The notes beneath the pieces are model-generated. The model was not told the origin of the DNA, made no database searches, and was given only the letters and a program-made list of their open reading frames with translations. Shown in pieces: positions 34,806 through 43,349 of a DNA stretch of 64,000 nt. Source of the stretch: Streptomyces polyasparticus. GTDB lineage: Bacteria > Actinomycetota > Actinomycetes > Streptomycetales > Streptomycetaceae. A program made the position numbers and the translations under genes. Location: contig NZ_JACTVJ010000010.1 of NCBI RefSeq assembly GCF_014493765.1, forward strand, positions 62,001-126,000. Reading direction: 5' to 3'. Position 1 is the stretch's first letter. The number at the start of each line of letters is the position of its first letter.

Positions 34806-35162
34806 TCAGTCCGTCAGCGGGGTCAGCGGATCCGGCCGGGACAGGGTCTCGGACAGCGGCAGTCCCTCCCGAGTGGCAACGGTCCGGCGGATCCGCAGTT
34901 CAGCCCGTGTCCGCGGCCGGTACTCGGGTTCCTTCGCGCACCCGCAGGCCGACAGCCCTTCGTAGCGGAGACCTTCGCCCAGCACCGCAGCCACCACGGA
35001 CCAACCGCGGACATCGCGCCTGCGCGGCGGAGCGAAGTCGTGGCCGGCGCAGAGAAGGGGGCCCGAACAGTTCGGGCACAGGTGCTCCCGCTGCGGCCAG
35101 GCATGCTGCTTGAAGCTGACACGGCACGAGACGCACGCGTAGTGCAGCTTGTAGGAGGTCAT
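34806..35162 (-). CDS. zinc-ribbon hypothetical protein
   Basis: A 118-residue protein: MTSYKLHYACVSCRVSFKQH, then LCPNCSGPLLCAGHDFAPPR. The two CxxC pairs (CVSC and CPNC) form a typical zinc ribbon. The rest (GWSVVAAVLGEGLRYEG, a CGC pair, RPRTRAELRIRR) is found in a widespread Streptomyces family of unknown function. Start 35162, with another ATG at 35177. Confidence 0.7.
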   Translation of the reverse strand: MTSYKLHYACVSCRVSFKQHAWPQREHLCPNCSGPLLCAGHDFAPPRRRDVRGWSVVAAVLGEGLRYEGLSACGCAKEPEYRPRTRAELRIRRTVATREGLPLSETLSRPDPLTPLTD

Positions 35163-35334
35163 GGCGTAGAAGCACACCTGGTCACCGTAGCGAGCGGTCT
35201 TTCAAGCGGGCCACCCGTTTCCATCGGCCGGCAGCCCACCATCGGATACGACGACCAAGGGGAGTCCGCCACTAGTGTGCCCCGGCAGTCGCGATGGATG
35301 CCGGGGCACACGGGCAAGAGGTGGGCGCAGGCGG

Positions 35335-36786
35335 TCAGTTGCCCTGCGCCCAGGACAGATCCGGCCTGCTGCGCGGCGCCCGCGCCTCGATCGCCGATGC
35401 CACGTGGAGCAGCAGATCCTCCTGGAAGCGGCCGCCGATCAGCTGCACACCCGAGGGGAGTCCGTCGCGCAGGCCGGTCGGGACGGAGATGGCCGGGAAG
35501 CCGAGGACCGGGACGGACTGCATGGGCCACTGCGCGGTGAGGAGTTCGGCGACGCGGTCGTTGCCGGCGAGGTCGGCGTCCTGCTCGAACGGGGGCTCGG
35601 CGCACACCGGCGTCAGCACGATCCGGTCCCGGCCCAGGAACTCCTGGAGGCGGTTGATCAGCGTGCCGCGGCGGGCGTAGCCCTTGATGTAGTCGGTGAG
35701 GCTGGGCTGTTCGCCCCAGATCTGCGCCGCGGCGTCGAAGGACGCGGCGAGCGAGACCCGTACGCTCTCGTCCCCGAAGGTGTCGATCTCGTACATCATC
35801 GTCTTCAGTTCTTGGTAGAGCAGCAGCGACCACAGCCGCGCCGCCTCACCGAGCAGCGGCAGTTCGACCTCCTCCACCTCGTGCCCGGCCTCGGCGAGCC
35901 AGCGCGCCGCGTCGTCGACGGCCGCATCCACGGCGGGGTGCGACTTCGTGACGCCGGCGTCCCGTACGACCGCGACCTTCACCGGGCCGCCCGGCTTGCT
36001 GAGCGAGGGACGTACCGGCAGGCCGACGGGGTCGTTCAGGTCCGGGCTGATCATGGCGTCCAGACCGAGGCGTACGTCGTCGACCGTCCAGCCGAGCGTT
36101 CCGTGGACCGCCATGGTCTGGAAGGACAGGGGAGCGTCGAACTCCTCCATCCCGCGCGGCTCCATCCCGGAGACCAGACCCACGGTGGGCCGCAGGCCGA
36201 CGGCCCCGCAGCAGTACGCGGGGAAGCGGACCGAGCCGCCGATGTCGTTGCCCTGCGCGATGGGTGTCATGCCCGCGGCGACGGACGAGGCTGCGCCGCC
36301 GGACGAACCGCCGGGGGTGTGACCGGGGTCGTACGGGTTGAGCGTCTTGCCGTGCAGGTCATTGCCGGTGAACCAGCGCACCGCGAACGCCGGGCTGTTG
36401 CTCCGGCCCAGCAACGTGGCACCGGCCGCCCGCAGCCCGGCGACACAGACGGCGTCGCCCTGCGCGATGGCGCCCGCCCAGGCGGGGACGCCGTGCGAGC
36501 TGGCGTAGCCGCGCTGCGCAGTGTTGATCTTGATGGAGACCGGGACACCCAGCAGCGGCGGCAGGTCCCCACCGGCCGCCACCGCGCTGTCGGCCGCGGC
36601 GGCCTGGGCGAGCGCCTCCTCGGGCCGGATGTCCACGAGGGCGTTGAGCGCCGGATTGGTCTCCTCGATCCGGGCGAGAAACGCCTTGGCGACCTCTGTC
36701 GCGGAGAAGGTCTTCGCGCGGATGCCGGCGGCCAGTTCGGCAGCCGAGCGGTCCCACAGCGGCGCGCTGCCGGCGGTGTCGGTCAT
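35335..36786 (-). CDS. amidase signature-family enzyme
   Basis: A 483-residue amidase. The Ser-cisSer-Lys triad is evident: Lys in GVPVSIKINTAQ, Ser in PGGSSGGAASSVAAGM, and the nucleophile in GNDIGGSVRFPAYCCG. The family hydrolyses amides of aryl or alkyl acids. The cytoplasmic location fits action on substrates imported by the ABC system. AGGAGATATCG precedes ATG 36786. It lies 77 bases after the binding-protein gene in the same direction, so the two are probably one operon with a promoter near 38650. Confidence 0.9.
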   Translation of the reverse strand: MTDTAGSAPLWDRSAAELAAGIRAKTFSATEVAKAFLARIEETNPALNALVDIRPEEALAQAAAADSAVAAGGDLPPLLGVPVSIKINTAQRGYASSHGVPAWAGAIAQGDAVCVAGLRAAGATLLGRSNSPAFAVRWFTGNDLHGKTLNPYDPGHTPGGSSGGAASSVAAGMTPIAQGNDIGGSVRFPAYCCGAVGLRPTVGLVSGMEPRGMEEFDAPLSFQTMAVHGTLGWTVDDVRLGLDAMISPDLNDPVGLPVRPSLSKPGGPVKVAVVRDAGVTKSHPAVDAAVDDAARWLAEAGHEVEEVELPLLGEAARLWSLLLYQELKTMMYEIDTFGDESVRVSLAASFDAAAQIWGEQPSLTDYIKGYARRGTLINRLQEFLGRDRIVLTPVCAEPPFEQDADLAGNDRVAELLTAQWPMQSVPVLGFPAISVPTGLRDGLPSGVQLIGGRFQEDLLLHVASAIEARAPRSRPDLSWAQGN

Positions 36787-36863
36787 CGATATCTCCTGAG
36801 TCGAGGTCTGAGGCGATGCGTGCGTCGAAGCCTGAGGTGCGTTCCGAGGCGAAGGGGCGGCGG

Positions 36864-38516
36864 TCACTTGGCGGTCCCTCCCAGGTGTGCGGCCCACGGC
36901 ATGCCCATGTACGCGAAGGAGGCAGGAGCTCCGCTGATGCGCTTGTTCATGAACATCCGCTCGTGCGTGGTGGCCAGGAACACGGCCGGCAAGGTGGGCG
37001 TGAACAGAGCCTGGGCCTTGGCGTACGCCTCGGCCGAGGCGGCGGGGTCGGACGCGGTACGCGCCTGGTCGAGCAGTCGGGTCACCTCGGGGTTGTGGTA
37101 GCGGGTCCAGTTGAAGATGCCCCGGGGCGTGACGCTCTCGGCGACGTACGAGGCCGGGTCGGGCATCGTGACATAGCCGAAGGTGAGGACGAGATCGAGC
37201 CCCTTGCGTACCGACGGGTCGTAGAAGAGCGAGGACATCTCGGTGGGCTGGAGCTGCTTGATCTCGATGCCCACGCCGATCTTCTTGGCCGCGGCCTGGA
37301 TGAAGGTCAGCGCCTGCAGTCCGCGCTGGTCCCCGGCGGGGATGGCCGCCACCAGCGGGCGCGTGGCCGGACGCGCCTGCGCGACCAGCTTCTTCGCCTT
37401 CTCCACGTCCGTCTCGGGTACGTCGGGCAGGGCGGCATAGGCCGTGTCGAAGGTGTCCGCGGCCTTGTCCCCGCGCCAGGTCAGCGGCGGCACAAGGGAC
37501 TTGAGGGTGGTGGCGTCGCCGCCGAACACGTTCTTGATCAGCGCCTCGCGGTCGATGACCAGGGAGAGCGCGTCGAGCAGCCTGCGATCGGCCGCGGGCG
37601 ACTCGGCGTTCGCCGGCATCAGCAGCACGTTCTGGGTCGAAGGACCGAGGTATACGGTGCCGTTCCCGGCCTTGCCGAGTGCGGTGGCGCTGCTGGGCGG
37701 CAGCTCGTACGTGCCGTCCACCTCGCCGGAGAGCAGCGCGCTCGTGAGGGTGTTGTTGTTGGTGATGAACTTGAACTCGATGCTCTTCGCCTTGGGCTTG
37801 AGCCCGGTGTCCCAGTAGCCGTCGTGACGTTCGAGGGTGATGCCGCTCCCGGACTTCCAGGACACCGGCCGGTACGGCCCCGTGCACATCAAGCCGCCCT
37901 TGGCGCTCCCGTAGGAAGGACCGGCCTTCGCGGTGAACTTCTTCTGGCTGACCGCGCCGAACGAGGTGGCGAGCGCCTTGGTCAGCGCCTGGTCGTACCC
38001 CTTGGTCCGCAGCGTCACCTGGTGCGGTCCGGTGGCCTTGATCGAGGTCACCGTGGCCAGGTAATTCCCGTACAGCGCCTGGGTCTTGGGGTCGCGCTGG
38101 CGGTTCAGGCTGTAGATCACGTCCTCGGTGGTCATGGGTGTGCCGTCCCAGAACGTGACATCGTCGCGCAGGTCGAGCACCAGGGTGCGGGGGTCGGTCC
38201 AGGTGACCTTCCGTGCGAGGCCGGGGCTCAGGGAGAAGTCCGCGTTCATGCGGGTCAAGGTGTCGCAGAGGTTGGCCTCGACGGCCTGGGGCGAGTAGTC
38301 GCCGATCTTCGCGGGGTCCAGCGTCGTCGGTTCGCCGTACGGAAGTGCCCAGGTGATGCGGTCGACTTCGGCGGTTCCTGGCGCGGTCGTGGTGGTCAGG
38401 CGCCCGGGCTCGGGGGCGGTGTTGTCGCCGTTGCCGTTCGATGCGCCGGTACAGGCGGTGGTGGCCAGGAGGCCCGCGCTCGTGAGCAGCGCAAGCACCG
38501 TCTTCTTCGCAGCCAT
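36864..38516 (-). CDS. ABC transporter substrate-binding lipoprotein (peptide/nickel type)
   Basis: A 550-residue SBP_bac_5 (DppA/OppA family) protein. The N-terminus is a lipoprotein signal (VLALLTSAGLLATTACTGAS, Cys22 region). Family landmarks include ITWALPYGEPTTLDPAKIGD, DVTFWDGTPMTTEDVIYSLN and TGPYRPVSWKSGSGITLERH. The size is typical. AAGGAG precedes ATG 38516. This is the likely external receptor for the permease/ATPase operon at 27-31 kb, which lacks a binding protein. Confidence 0.92.
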   Translation of the reverse strand: MAAKKTVLALLTSAGLLATTACTGASNGNGDNTAPEPGRLTTTTAPGTAEVDRITWALPYGEPTTLDPAKIGDYSPQAVEANLCDTLTRMNADFSLSPGLARKVTWTDPRTLVLDLRDDVTFWDGTPMTTEDVIYSLNRQRDPKTQALYGNYLATVTSIKATGPHQVTLRTKGYDQALTKALATSFGAVSQKKFTAKAGPSYGSAKGGLMCTGPYRPVSWKSGSGITLERHDGYWDTGLKPKAKSIEFKFITNNNTLTSALLSGEVDGTYELPPSSATALGKAGNGTVYLGPSTQNVLLMPANAESPAADRRLLDALSLVIDREALIKNVFGGDATTLKSLVPPLTWRGDKAADTFDTAYAALPDVPETDVEKAKKLVAQARPATRPLVAAIPAGDQRGLQALTFIQAAAKKIGVGIEIKQLQPTEMSSLFYDPSVRKGLDLVLTFGYVTMPDPASYVAESVTPRGIFNWTRYHNPEVTRLLDQARTASDPAASAEAYAKAQALFTPTLPAVFLATTHERMFMNKRISGAPASFAYMGMPWAAHLGGTAK

Positions 38517-38646
38517 GGCTGGTGCTCCTTGCCGAGAAGGGTGAGGAGAAGGGAGACAGGAGAGGGGGGTGAGAAGAGAGCGGGGATGCCGGAGGACGCT
38601 CGACAGGGGAGAGGGAAACCGCGCCGACGAGCCGTCGTAAATGAAT

Positions 38647-38699
38647 GTCATATAACGCTGTTGCATCTCACGCTTGCATCTGGTGAGCTAACGCGTCAA
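38647..38699 (-). promoter_or_regulatory. composite promoter/operator of the binding-protein/amidase operon
   Basis: On the minus strand TTGACG (38699-38694), 12 bases, AGATGCAA (38681-38674), then GATGCAAC-N3-GTTATAT-N-AC (38667-38647). This matches the promoter of the CocE-ABC operon at 25409-25448 in order and spacing of the first two elements and in the N3 spacing of the last two. Confidence 0.6.
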
Positions 38700-38774
38700 G
38701 TGCAAGACGTGACCAACTTGCGAATCGGGCAGGGCCTCGCGTGCGCCGCCCGTTCGCAGAAGCGGAGAACTGCC

Positions 38775-39236
38775 ATGTCCTTCACGCCCGCCCTGGAGTT
38801 CGCGTTCGAGATCCGGGCCGAGGTCGCGGAGACCCTGCATATCGGCAACGGTGACGGTGAGGTCACCGAGTTCACCCCGATCACCGGAGGTTCCGTGGAG
38901 GGCCCCCGGCTTCGCGGAAAGGTCCTGCCCGGTGGTGGCGACTGGAGCAGCACGCGCGGGGAGGTGTGCGAGCTGGAGGCCCGCTACTTGGTCCAGGCCG
39001 AGGACGGTTCGGTGATCGACATCGTCAACCGCGGCTACTACCGGCCCAAGGCCGACTCCCCGGATCAGTTCGACGGTGATCTGCAGGTCACCGAGGCCGG
39101 TCACTACTACCGCACCTCGCCGGTCTTCCGTACGGACGCGCCCGCTCATCGCTGGCTCGCCGGGACGGTCTTCGTCGGGCTCGCCCGGCCGGACGGCGAC
39201 AACGTCGTGGTGATCCGTATGTACGCCCTCAAGTAG
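38775..39236 (+). CDS. DUF3237 family protein
   Basis: A 153-residue beta-rich protein: LEFAFEIRAEVAETLHIGNG, then VEGPRLRGKVLPGGGDWSST and VFVGLARPDGDNVVVIRMYA. This is the DUF3237 (lipocalin-like) family, which often lies in aromatic or steroid catabolic clusters with unknown role. ATG 38775. It is divergent from the binding-protein gene and convergent with the MarR gene. Confidence 0.82.
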   Translation: MSFTPALEFAFEIRAEVAETLHIGNGDGEVTEFTPITGGSVEGPRLRGKVLPGGGDWSSTRGEVCELEARYLVQAEDGSVIDIVNRGYYRPKADSPDQFDGDLQVTEAGHYYRTSPVFRTDAPAHRWLAGTVFVGLARPDGDNVVVIRMYALK

Positions 39237-39287
39237 GGCCCTGGAGAAGCGGGTTGGGCGGCAGGCCGGGTGGCGGGTCGGCGTCGG

Positions 39288-39701
39288 TTACGACAGGGCC
39301 CGCCACGATCCGACCAGGGCCTGCCGGAACGCGGTGACCTCCTCGGCGCTCATGCCCTCCGTCATGCGCTTCTCCAGGGCGCGGGCCGGCCCGGCGTACT
39401 CGGCGAGGAGGTCCCGACCCGGGGCGGCGAGCAGGATCAGCCGCTCGCGGCGGTTGGCCGGATTGGGCTCGCGGCGGATCAGGCCGCGGCTCTCCAGGGC
39501 ACGCACCATGTCGGCCATCGACTGGGCGGTGACGAAGGAGTCGCGGGCGAGCTGGGCGGCGGAGATTCCGTCGTGGCGTTCGAGGACCGTGAGCGCGGTG
39601 TACTGCAGCGCGGTGATCCCGGCGGGCTTGAGCAGCTCGTCCAGGCGGGCGCGTACCGCCAGCTCCGTCCGCTTGAGCAGGTAGAGCAGCGAGGTGCTCA
39701 C
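39288..39701 (-). CDS. MarR-family regulator of the CoA-ligase operon
   Basis: A 137-residue MarR protein. The helix-turn-helix reads ITALQYTALTVLERHDGISA, then TAQSMADMVRALESRGLIRR, and a wing with ANRRERLILL. GTG at 39699-39701 has GGGAGG upstream; the in-frame ATG 39758 has no ribosome site. It is divergent from the SDR gene across a large nested palindrome, its presumed operator. In such clusters MarR proteins often sense a CoA thioester or an aromatic acid. Confidence 0.88.
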   Translation of the reverse strand: MSTSLLYLLKRTELAVRARLDELLKPAGITALQYTALTVLERHDGISAAQLARDSFVTAQSMADMVRALESRGLIRREPNPANRRERLILLAAPGRDLLAEYAGPARALEKRMTEGMSAEEVTAFRQALVGSWRALS

Positions 39702-39766
39702 GTCGTCCTCCCGTGGTGACGCCTTCTCCTGCCGCCGGAGTGGCGGAGGCTCCCTCACCTTAAGTC

Positions 39767-39820
39767 ATTGACAGGAATCCTGATGATGCGCAGACTGCGT
39801 TCATCAGGATTCCTGTCAAT
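39767..39820. promoter_or_regulatory. 20-bp perfect inverted repeat operator with nested palindromes
   Basis: Arms 39767-39786 and 39801-39820 are exact reverse complements with a 14-bp spacer. Each arm contains the 11-bp near-palindrome CAGGAWTCCTG and begins with a -35-like TTGACA, so divergent promoters would be covered. The centre (CGCAG-A-CTGCG) is itself a small inverted repeat. It fits two MarR dimers silencing both genes. Confidence 0.8.
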
Positions 39821-39880
39821 TGCGGCCGTCGCTCCGGCGTTCACGGCACCCCCCTTCCAACCCGTACGAGAGGTATCCCC

Positions 39881-40792
39881 ATGGATCTGCAGGACAAGGT
39901 CGCCGTCGTCACCGGCAGCGGACGCGGCCTGGGACTGGCGTACGCCCAGGCCCTTGCCGCGGCCGGCGCCGCGGTCGTCGTCAACGACGTCGACAAGACC
40001 GCCGTCGATGCCGCCGTCACCTCCATCACGGAGGCGGGCGGCAGGGCGACCGGAGTCGTCGCGGCCGTGGGCGACAGCGAGGCGGCGCAAGAGCTGGTGG
40101 ACACGGCGGTACGGGAGTTCGGGAGCCTGGACGTCCTCGTCACCAACGCGGGCATCCTGCGCGACCGCGTGCTGTGGAAGATGACCGACGAGGACTTCGA
40201 CGACGTGGTCCGCGTCCATCTGCGCGGCACGTTCACCTGTGCTCGCGCCGCCGCCGTACGCATGCGTGAGCAGGGGACCGGCGGCCGGCTGATCCTCATC
40301 TCCTCGCCCGCCGGACAGCGCGGCAACTTCGGCCAGACCAACTACGCCGCCGCCAAGGCGGGCATCGTCGCGATGGCCCGCACCTGGGCCATGGAGCTGG
40401 GCCGCGCGGACGTCACCGTCAATGCCGTGGTGCCGGTCGCCGCCACCGAAATGACCAAGACCATCCCGGCGTTCGGCCCCGTCATCGAGGAGGCCGAGCG
40501 CACGGGCGCGCCGCTGCCCGACTGGCTGCGCAAGGACGAGGGCCTCGGCACCGTCGAGGACGTCGCCTCCCTCATCACCTTCCTGGCCTCCGACGCCTCC
40601 GCCGCCGTGACCGGTCAGGCGATCGGCATCGGCGGCGACCGGCTCGCCCTGTGGGCCCACCCGCAGGAGAAGTCCGTCGCGTTCGCCGACGGCGGCTGGA
40701 GCGCCGACTCCATCGCCGCCGACTGGGCCACGGGCGTCGGCGCCGAGCCCGAGACGTACGGCATCCCCGCGCCGAAGGCCCCGGAGGCGTGA
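39881..40792 (+). CDS. SDR dehydrogenase (3-hydroxyacyl-CoA type)
   Basis: A 303-residue short-chain dehydrogenase. Cofactor site GSGRGLGLAYAQAL (TGxxxGxG), NAG motif LVTNAGILRDRVLWKM, catalytic Ser in LILISSPAGQRG and NYAAAKAG. A C-terminal extension with AIGIGGDRLALWAHPQEKS matches the (3R)-hydroxyacyl-CoA dehydrogenase domain of MFE-2-like proteins. With the MaoC hydratase and the CoA ligase it forms a beta-oxidation-like set. Confidence 0.87.
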   Translation: MDLQDKVAVVTGSGRGLGLAYAQALAAAGAAVVVNDVDKTAVDAAVTSITEAGGRATGVVAAVGDSEAAQELVDTAVREFGSLDVLVTNAGILRDRVLWKMTDEDFDDVVRVHLRGTFTCARAAAVRMREQGTGGRLILISSPAGQRGNFGQTNYAAAKAGIVAMARTWAMELGRADVTVNAVVPVAATEMTKTIPAFGPVIEEAERTGAPLPDWLRKDEGLGTVEDVASLITFLASDASAAVTGQAIGIGGDRLALWAHPQEKSVAFADGGWSADSIAADWATGVGAEPETYGIPAPKAPEA

Positions 40793-40794
40793 CG

Positions 40795-41682
40795 ATGAGC
40801 GAGCGCGCATTCGACCTCGGCCGGCTCACCGCCATCGACATGCACACGCATGCGGAGGTCTCCAAGAACGGACACGGTGCGCTGAGCCCCGAGCTGTTCG
40901 GCGCCTCGGAGGAGTACTTCAAGGCGCACGGCCACCGGCAGCCGACCATCGACGAGATGGCCGCGCACTACCGCGAACGCGCCATGGCCGCCGTGGTGTT
41001 CACCGTCGACGCCGAACACGCCACCGGCCACCCGCGTATCTCCAACGAGGAGATAGCCGAGAGCTGCGCCGCCCACGCCGACGTGCTCATTCCTTTCGCG
41101 AGCATCGACCCGCACAAGGGCCGCGCGGGCGTACGGGAGGCGCGCCGCCTGGTCGAGGAGTACGGCGTACGGGGCTTCAAGTTCCACCCCAGCATCCAGG
41201 CGTTCTCACCGAACGACCCGCTCGCCTACCCCCTGTACGAGGCCATGGAGGAGCTCGGCGTCCCCGCGCTCTTCCACACCGGCCAGACCGGTATCGGAGC
41301 CGGCGTCCCGGGCGGCGGCGGCATCCGCCTGAAGTACTCCAACCCGATGCTGGTCGACGACGTGGCCGTGGACTTCCCCGAGCTGCGGATCATCCTCGCC
41401 CACCCGTCCTTCCCCTGGCAGGACGAGGCCCTCGCGGTCGCCACGCACAAGCCGTACGTGTACATCGACCTGTCCGGCTGGTCTCCGAAGTACTTCCCGC
41501 CGCAGCTCGTGCGCTACGCGAACTCGCTGCTCAAGGACAAGGTCCTGTTCGGCTCCGACTATCCCGTCATCACTCCCGACCGCTGGCTCGCGGACTTCGA
41601 CAAGCTCGACATCAAGCCCGAGGTCCGGCCGAAGATCCTCAAGGAGAACGCCGCCCGCCTGCTCGGTCTGCTCACGGACTGA
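40795..41682 (+). CDS. amidohydrolase family protein (ACMSD-like)
   Basis: A 295-residue TIM-barrel metal hydrolase or decarboxylase. The N-terminal AIDMHTHAEVSKNG (HxH), VPALFHTGQTGIGAG, IILAHPSFPWQDEALAV and LFGSDYPVITPDRW give the expected His-His-His-Asp pattern. It is related in type to, but distinct from, the protein at 21799. ATG 40795 follows GGAGG, two bases after the SDR stop. Role within the CoA-dependent branch is unclear; perhaps ring or side-chain cleavage. Confidence 0.85.
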   Translation: MSERAFDLGRLTAIDMHTHAEVSKNGHGALSPELFGASEEYFKAHGHRQPTIDEMAAHYRERAMAAVVFTVDAEHATGHPRISNEEIAESCAAHADVLIPFASIDPHKGRAGVREARRLVEEYGVRGFKFHPSIQAFSPNDPLAYPLYEAMEELGVPALFHTGQTGIGAGVPGGGGIRLKYSNPMLVDDVAVDFPELRIILAHPSFPWQDEALAVATHKPYVYIDLSGWSPKYFPPQLVRYANSLLKDKVLFGSDYPVITPDRWLADFDKLDIKPEVRPKILKENAARLLGLLTD

Positions 41683-41692
41683 AGGAGACGCC

Positions 41693-43240
41693 GTGTTGAA
41701 CCAAGGCATCGGCTCCTGGCCGGCACGCCGGGCCCGCAAGACCCCGCACCGCGTGGCCGTCGTCCACGAGGACCGCACCTGGACCTACCGCGAGCTGCAT
41801 GAGCGCGTCGTACGACTCGCTCATGCGCTGCGCACCCTGGGCGTGGCGCGCGGCGACCGGGTCGCCTATCTCGGACCCAATCACCCGGCGTTCCTGGAGA
41901 CGCTGTTCGCCACAGGGGCGCTGGGAGCGGTGTTCGTGCCCCTCAACACCCGGCTCCCGGCACCGGAGTTGGCCTACAACCTGGCCGACTCGGGCAGCAC
42001 TGTTCTCGTCCACGGACCCGAACAGGCACCGGCCGCCCGAGCCGCCGCGGACGAGGCGGGCACGCGGCACCGGATCGCGCTCGCCGGCCCCGAGGAGGCT
42101 GAGGCCCTCGGATACGAGGAACTGCTCGCCGGGGCGGGTACTGGACCGCTGGACGAGCGTGTGGCACCCGAGGACCCCTGCATGATCATGTACACCTCCG
42201 GGACCACGGGCCGCCCCAAGGGAGCCGTCCTCTCCCACGCCAACATCACCTGGAACAGCGTCAACGTCCTTGTCGACACGGAGCTTTCCGGAGACGAGGT
42301 GACCCTCGTGGTCGCCCCGCTGTTCCACACCGCCGGACTCAACATGACGTGCCTGCCCACCCTCCTGAAGGGCGGCAGGGTGGTGCTGCTCGGCTCCTTC
42401 GACGCCGAGCGCGTCCTGGACGTCATCGAAGAGCTACGGGTGACGTACATGTTCGCGGTCCCGACCATGTACGACGCCATGGCCGCCCGGCCGCGCTTTG
42501 CGAGCGCCGACCTGTCGAGTCTGCGCACCCTCAACTGCGGGGGAGCCCCCGTGCCCGGCCGTACCATCGCCGCCTACCTCGACCGCGGTCTCGCCTTCAG
42601 CCAGGGATACGGCATGACGGAGGCGTCGCCCGGCATCCTCTTCCTCGACCGCGAACAGGCCTCGGCCAAGGCGGGCTCCGCCGGCGTGCCGCACTTCTTC
42701 ACCGACACCCGGGTGGTGCTCGGCGACGGCAGCGACGCCGCGGCCGGCGACCCGGGGGAGATCCTCGTCCACGGCCCCCACGTCATGACCGGCTACTGGG
42801 AACGCCCCGATGACACGGCTGCCGCCCTCACCGAGGACGGCTGGCTGCACACCGGCGACGTGGCACGCCTCGACGCCGAGGGCTACGCGTACATCGTGGA
42901 CCGGGTCAAGGACATGTTCGTCTCGGGCGGCGAAAACGTGTACCCCGCCGAGGTCGAGGCCGCCCTGCTCACCCACCCCGACATCGCCGAGTGCGCGGTG
43001 GTCGGGGTGCCCGATCCGGTCTGGGGCGAGGTCGGCCGCGCCGTCGTCGTCCTCAAGCCCGGCGCACACGCGGACGAGGCGAACATCCTCGGCCGGCTCC
43101 ACGGCCGGCTCGCCAAATACAAGATCCCCAAGTCGCTCACGGTGACCGCGGATCTGCCCCGTACGGCCTCCGGAAAGATCATCAAGCCTGCCGTACGGGA
43201 GAGGTACGCGACGGACGCCGCCGAGCGCACCCGTCCGTGA
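41693..43240 (+). CDS. acyl-CoA synthetase (AMP-binding)
   Basis: A 515-residue ANL-superfamily ligase that activates a carboxylate as acyl-AMP then acyl-CoA. P-loop MYTSGTTGRPKGAV, SQGYGMTEASPG, WLHTGDVARLDAEGYAYIVD and the C-terminal lysine in RTASGKIIK are intact. This is the medium-chain or aryl-acid type. GAAGGAG precedes the GTG 41693. It should start the CoA-dependent breakdown of an aromatic or aliphatic acid released by the hydrolases. Confidence 0.92.
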   Translation: MLNQGIGSWPARRARKTPHRVAVVHEDRTWTYRELHERVVRLAHALRTLGVARGDRVAYLGPNHPAFLETLFATGALGAVFVPLNTRLPAPELAYNLADSGSTVLVHGPEQAPAARAAADEAGTRHRIALAGPEEAEALGYEELLAGAGTGPLDERVAPEDPCMIMYTSGTTGRPKGAVLSHANITWNSVNVLVDTELSGDEVTLVVAPLFHTAGLNMTCLPTLLKGGRVVLLGSFDAERVLDVIEELRVTYMFAVPTMYDAMAARPRFASADLSSLRTLNCGGAPVPGRTIAAYLDRGLAFSQGYGMTEASPGILFLDREQASAKAGSAGVPHFFTDTRVVLGDGSDAAAGDPGEILVHGPHVMTGYWERPDDTAAALTEDGWLHTGDVARLDAEGYAYIVDRVKDMFVSGGENVYPAEVEAALLTHPDIAECAVVGVPDPVWGEVGRAVVVLKPGAHADEANILGRLHGRLAKYKIPKSLTVTADLPRTASGKIIKPAVRERYATDAAERTRP

Positions 43241-43245
43241 CTCGC

Positions 43246-43320
43246 ATCGACTCGAACTCCATCGGGTCGAACTCCATCGACTCGAACCCCAGCGAACCGC
43301 ACCCCAGCGAACCGCACCCC
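43246..43320. repeat. five 15-bp tandem repeats in the operon spacer
   Basis: Units at 43246, 43261, 43276, 43291 and 43306. The first three are ATCGACTCGAACTCC-like, the last two are AGCGAACCGCACCCC. They lie between the ligase stop and the MaoC ribosome site. The unit length keeps the reading frame. Confidence 0.85.
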
Positions 43321-43349
43321 ACCTCACCGAACCGAAAGGCAGGACCCCC

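Noticed and set aside
34806-35162. Calling the zinc-ribbon protein a deoxyxylulose-phosphate synthase
   Set aside because: Far too short and lacking thiamine-binding motifs; I treat any such label as a misannotation.
36816-38774. Long plus-strand frame running into the DUF3237 gene
   Set aside because: Only the last 153 codons are protein-like; the rest is antisense to the binding-protein gene.
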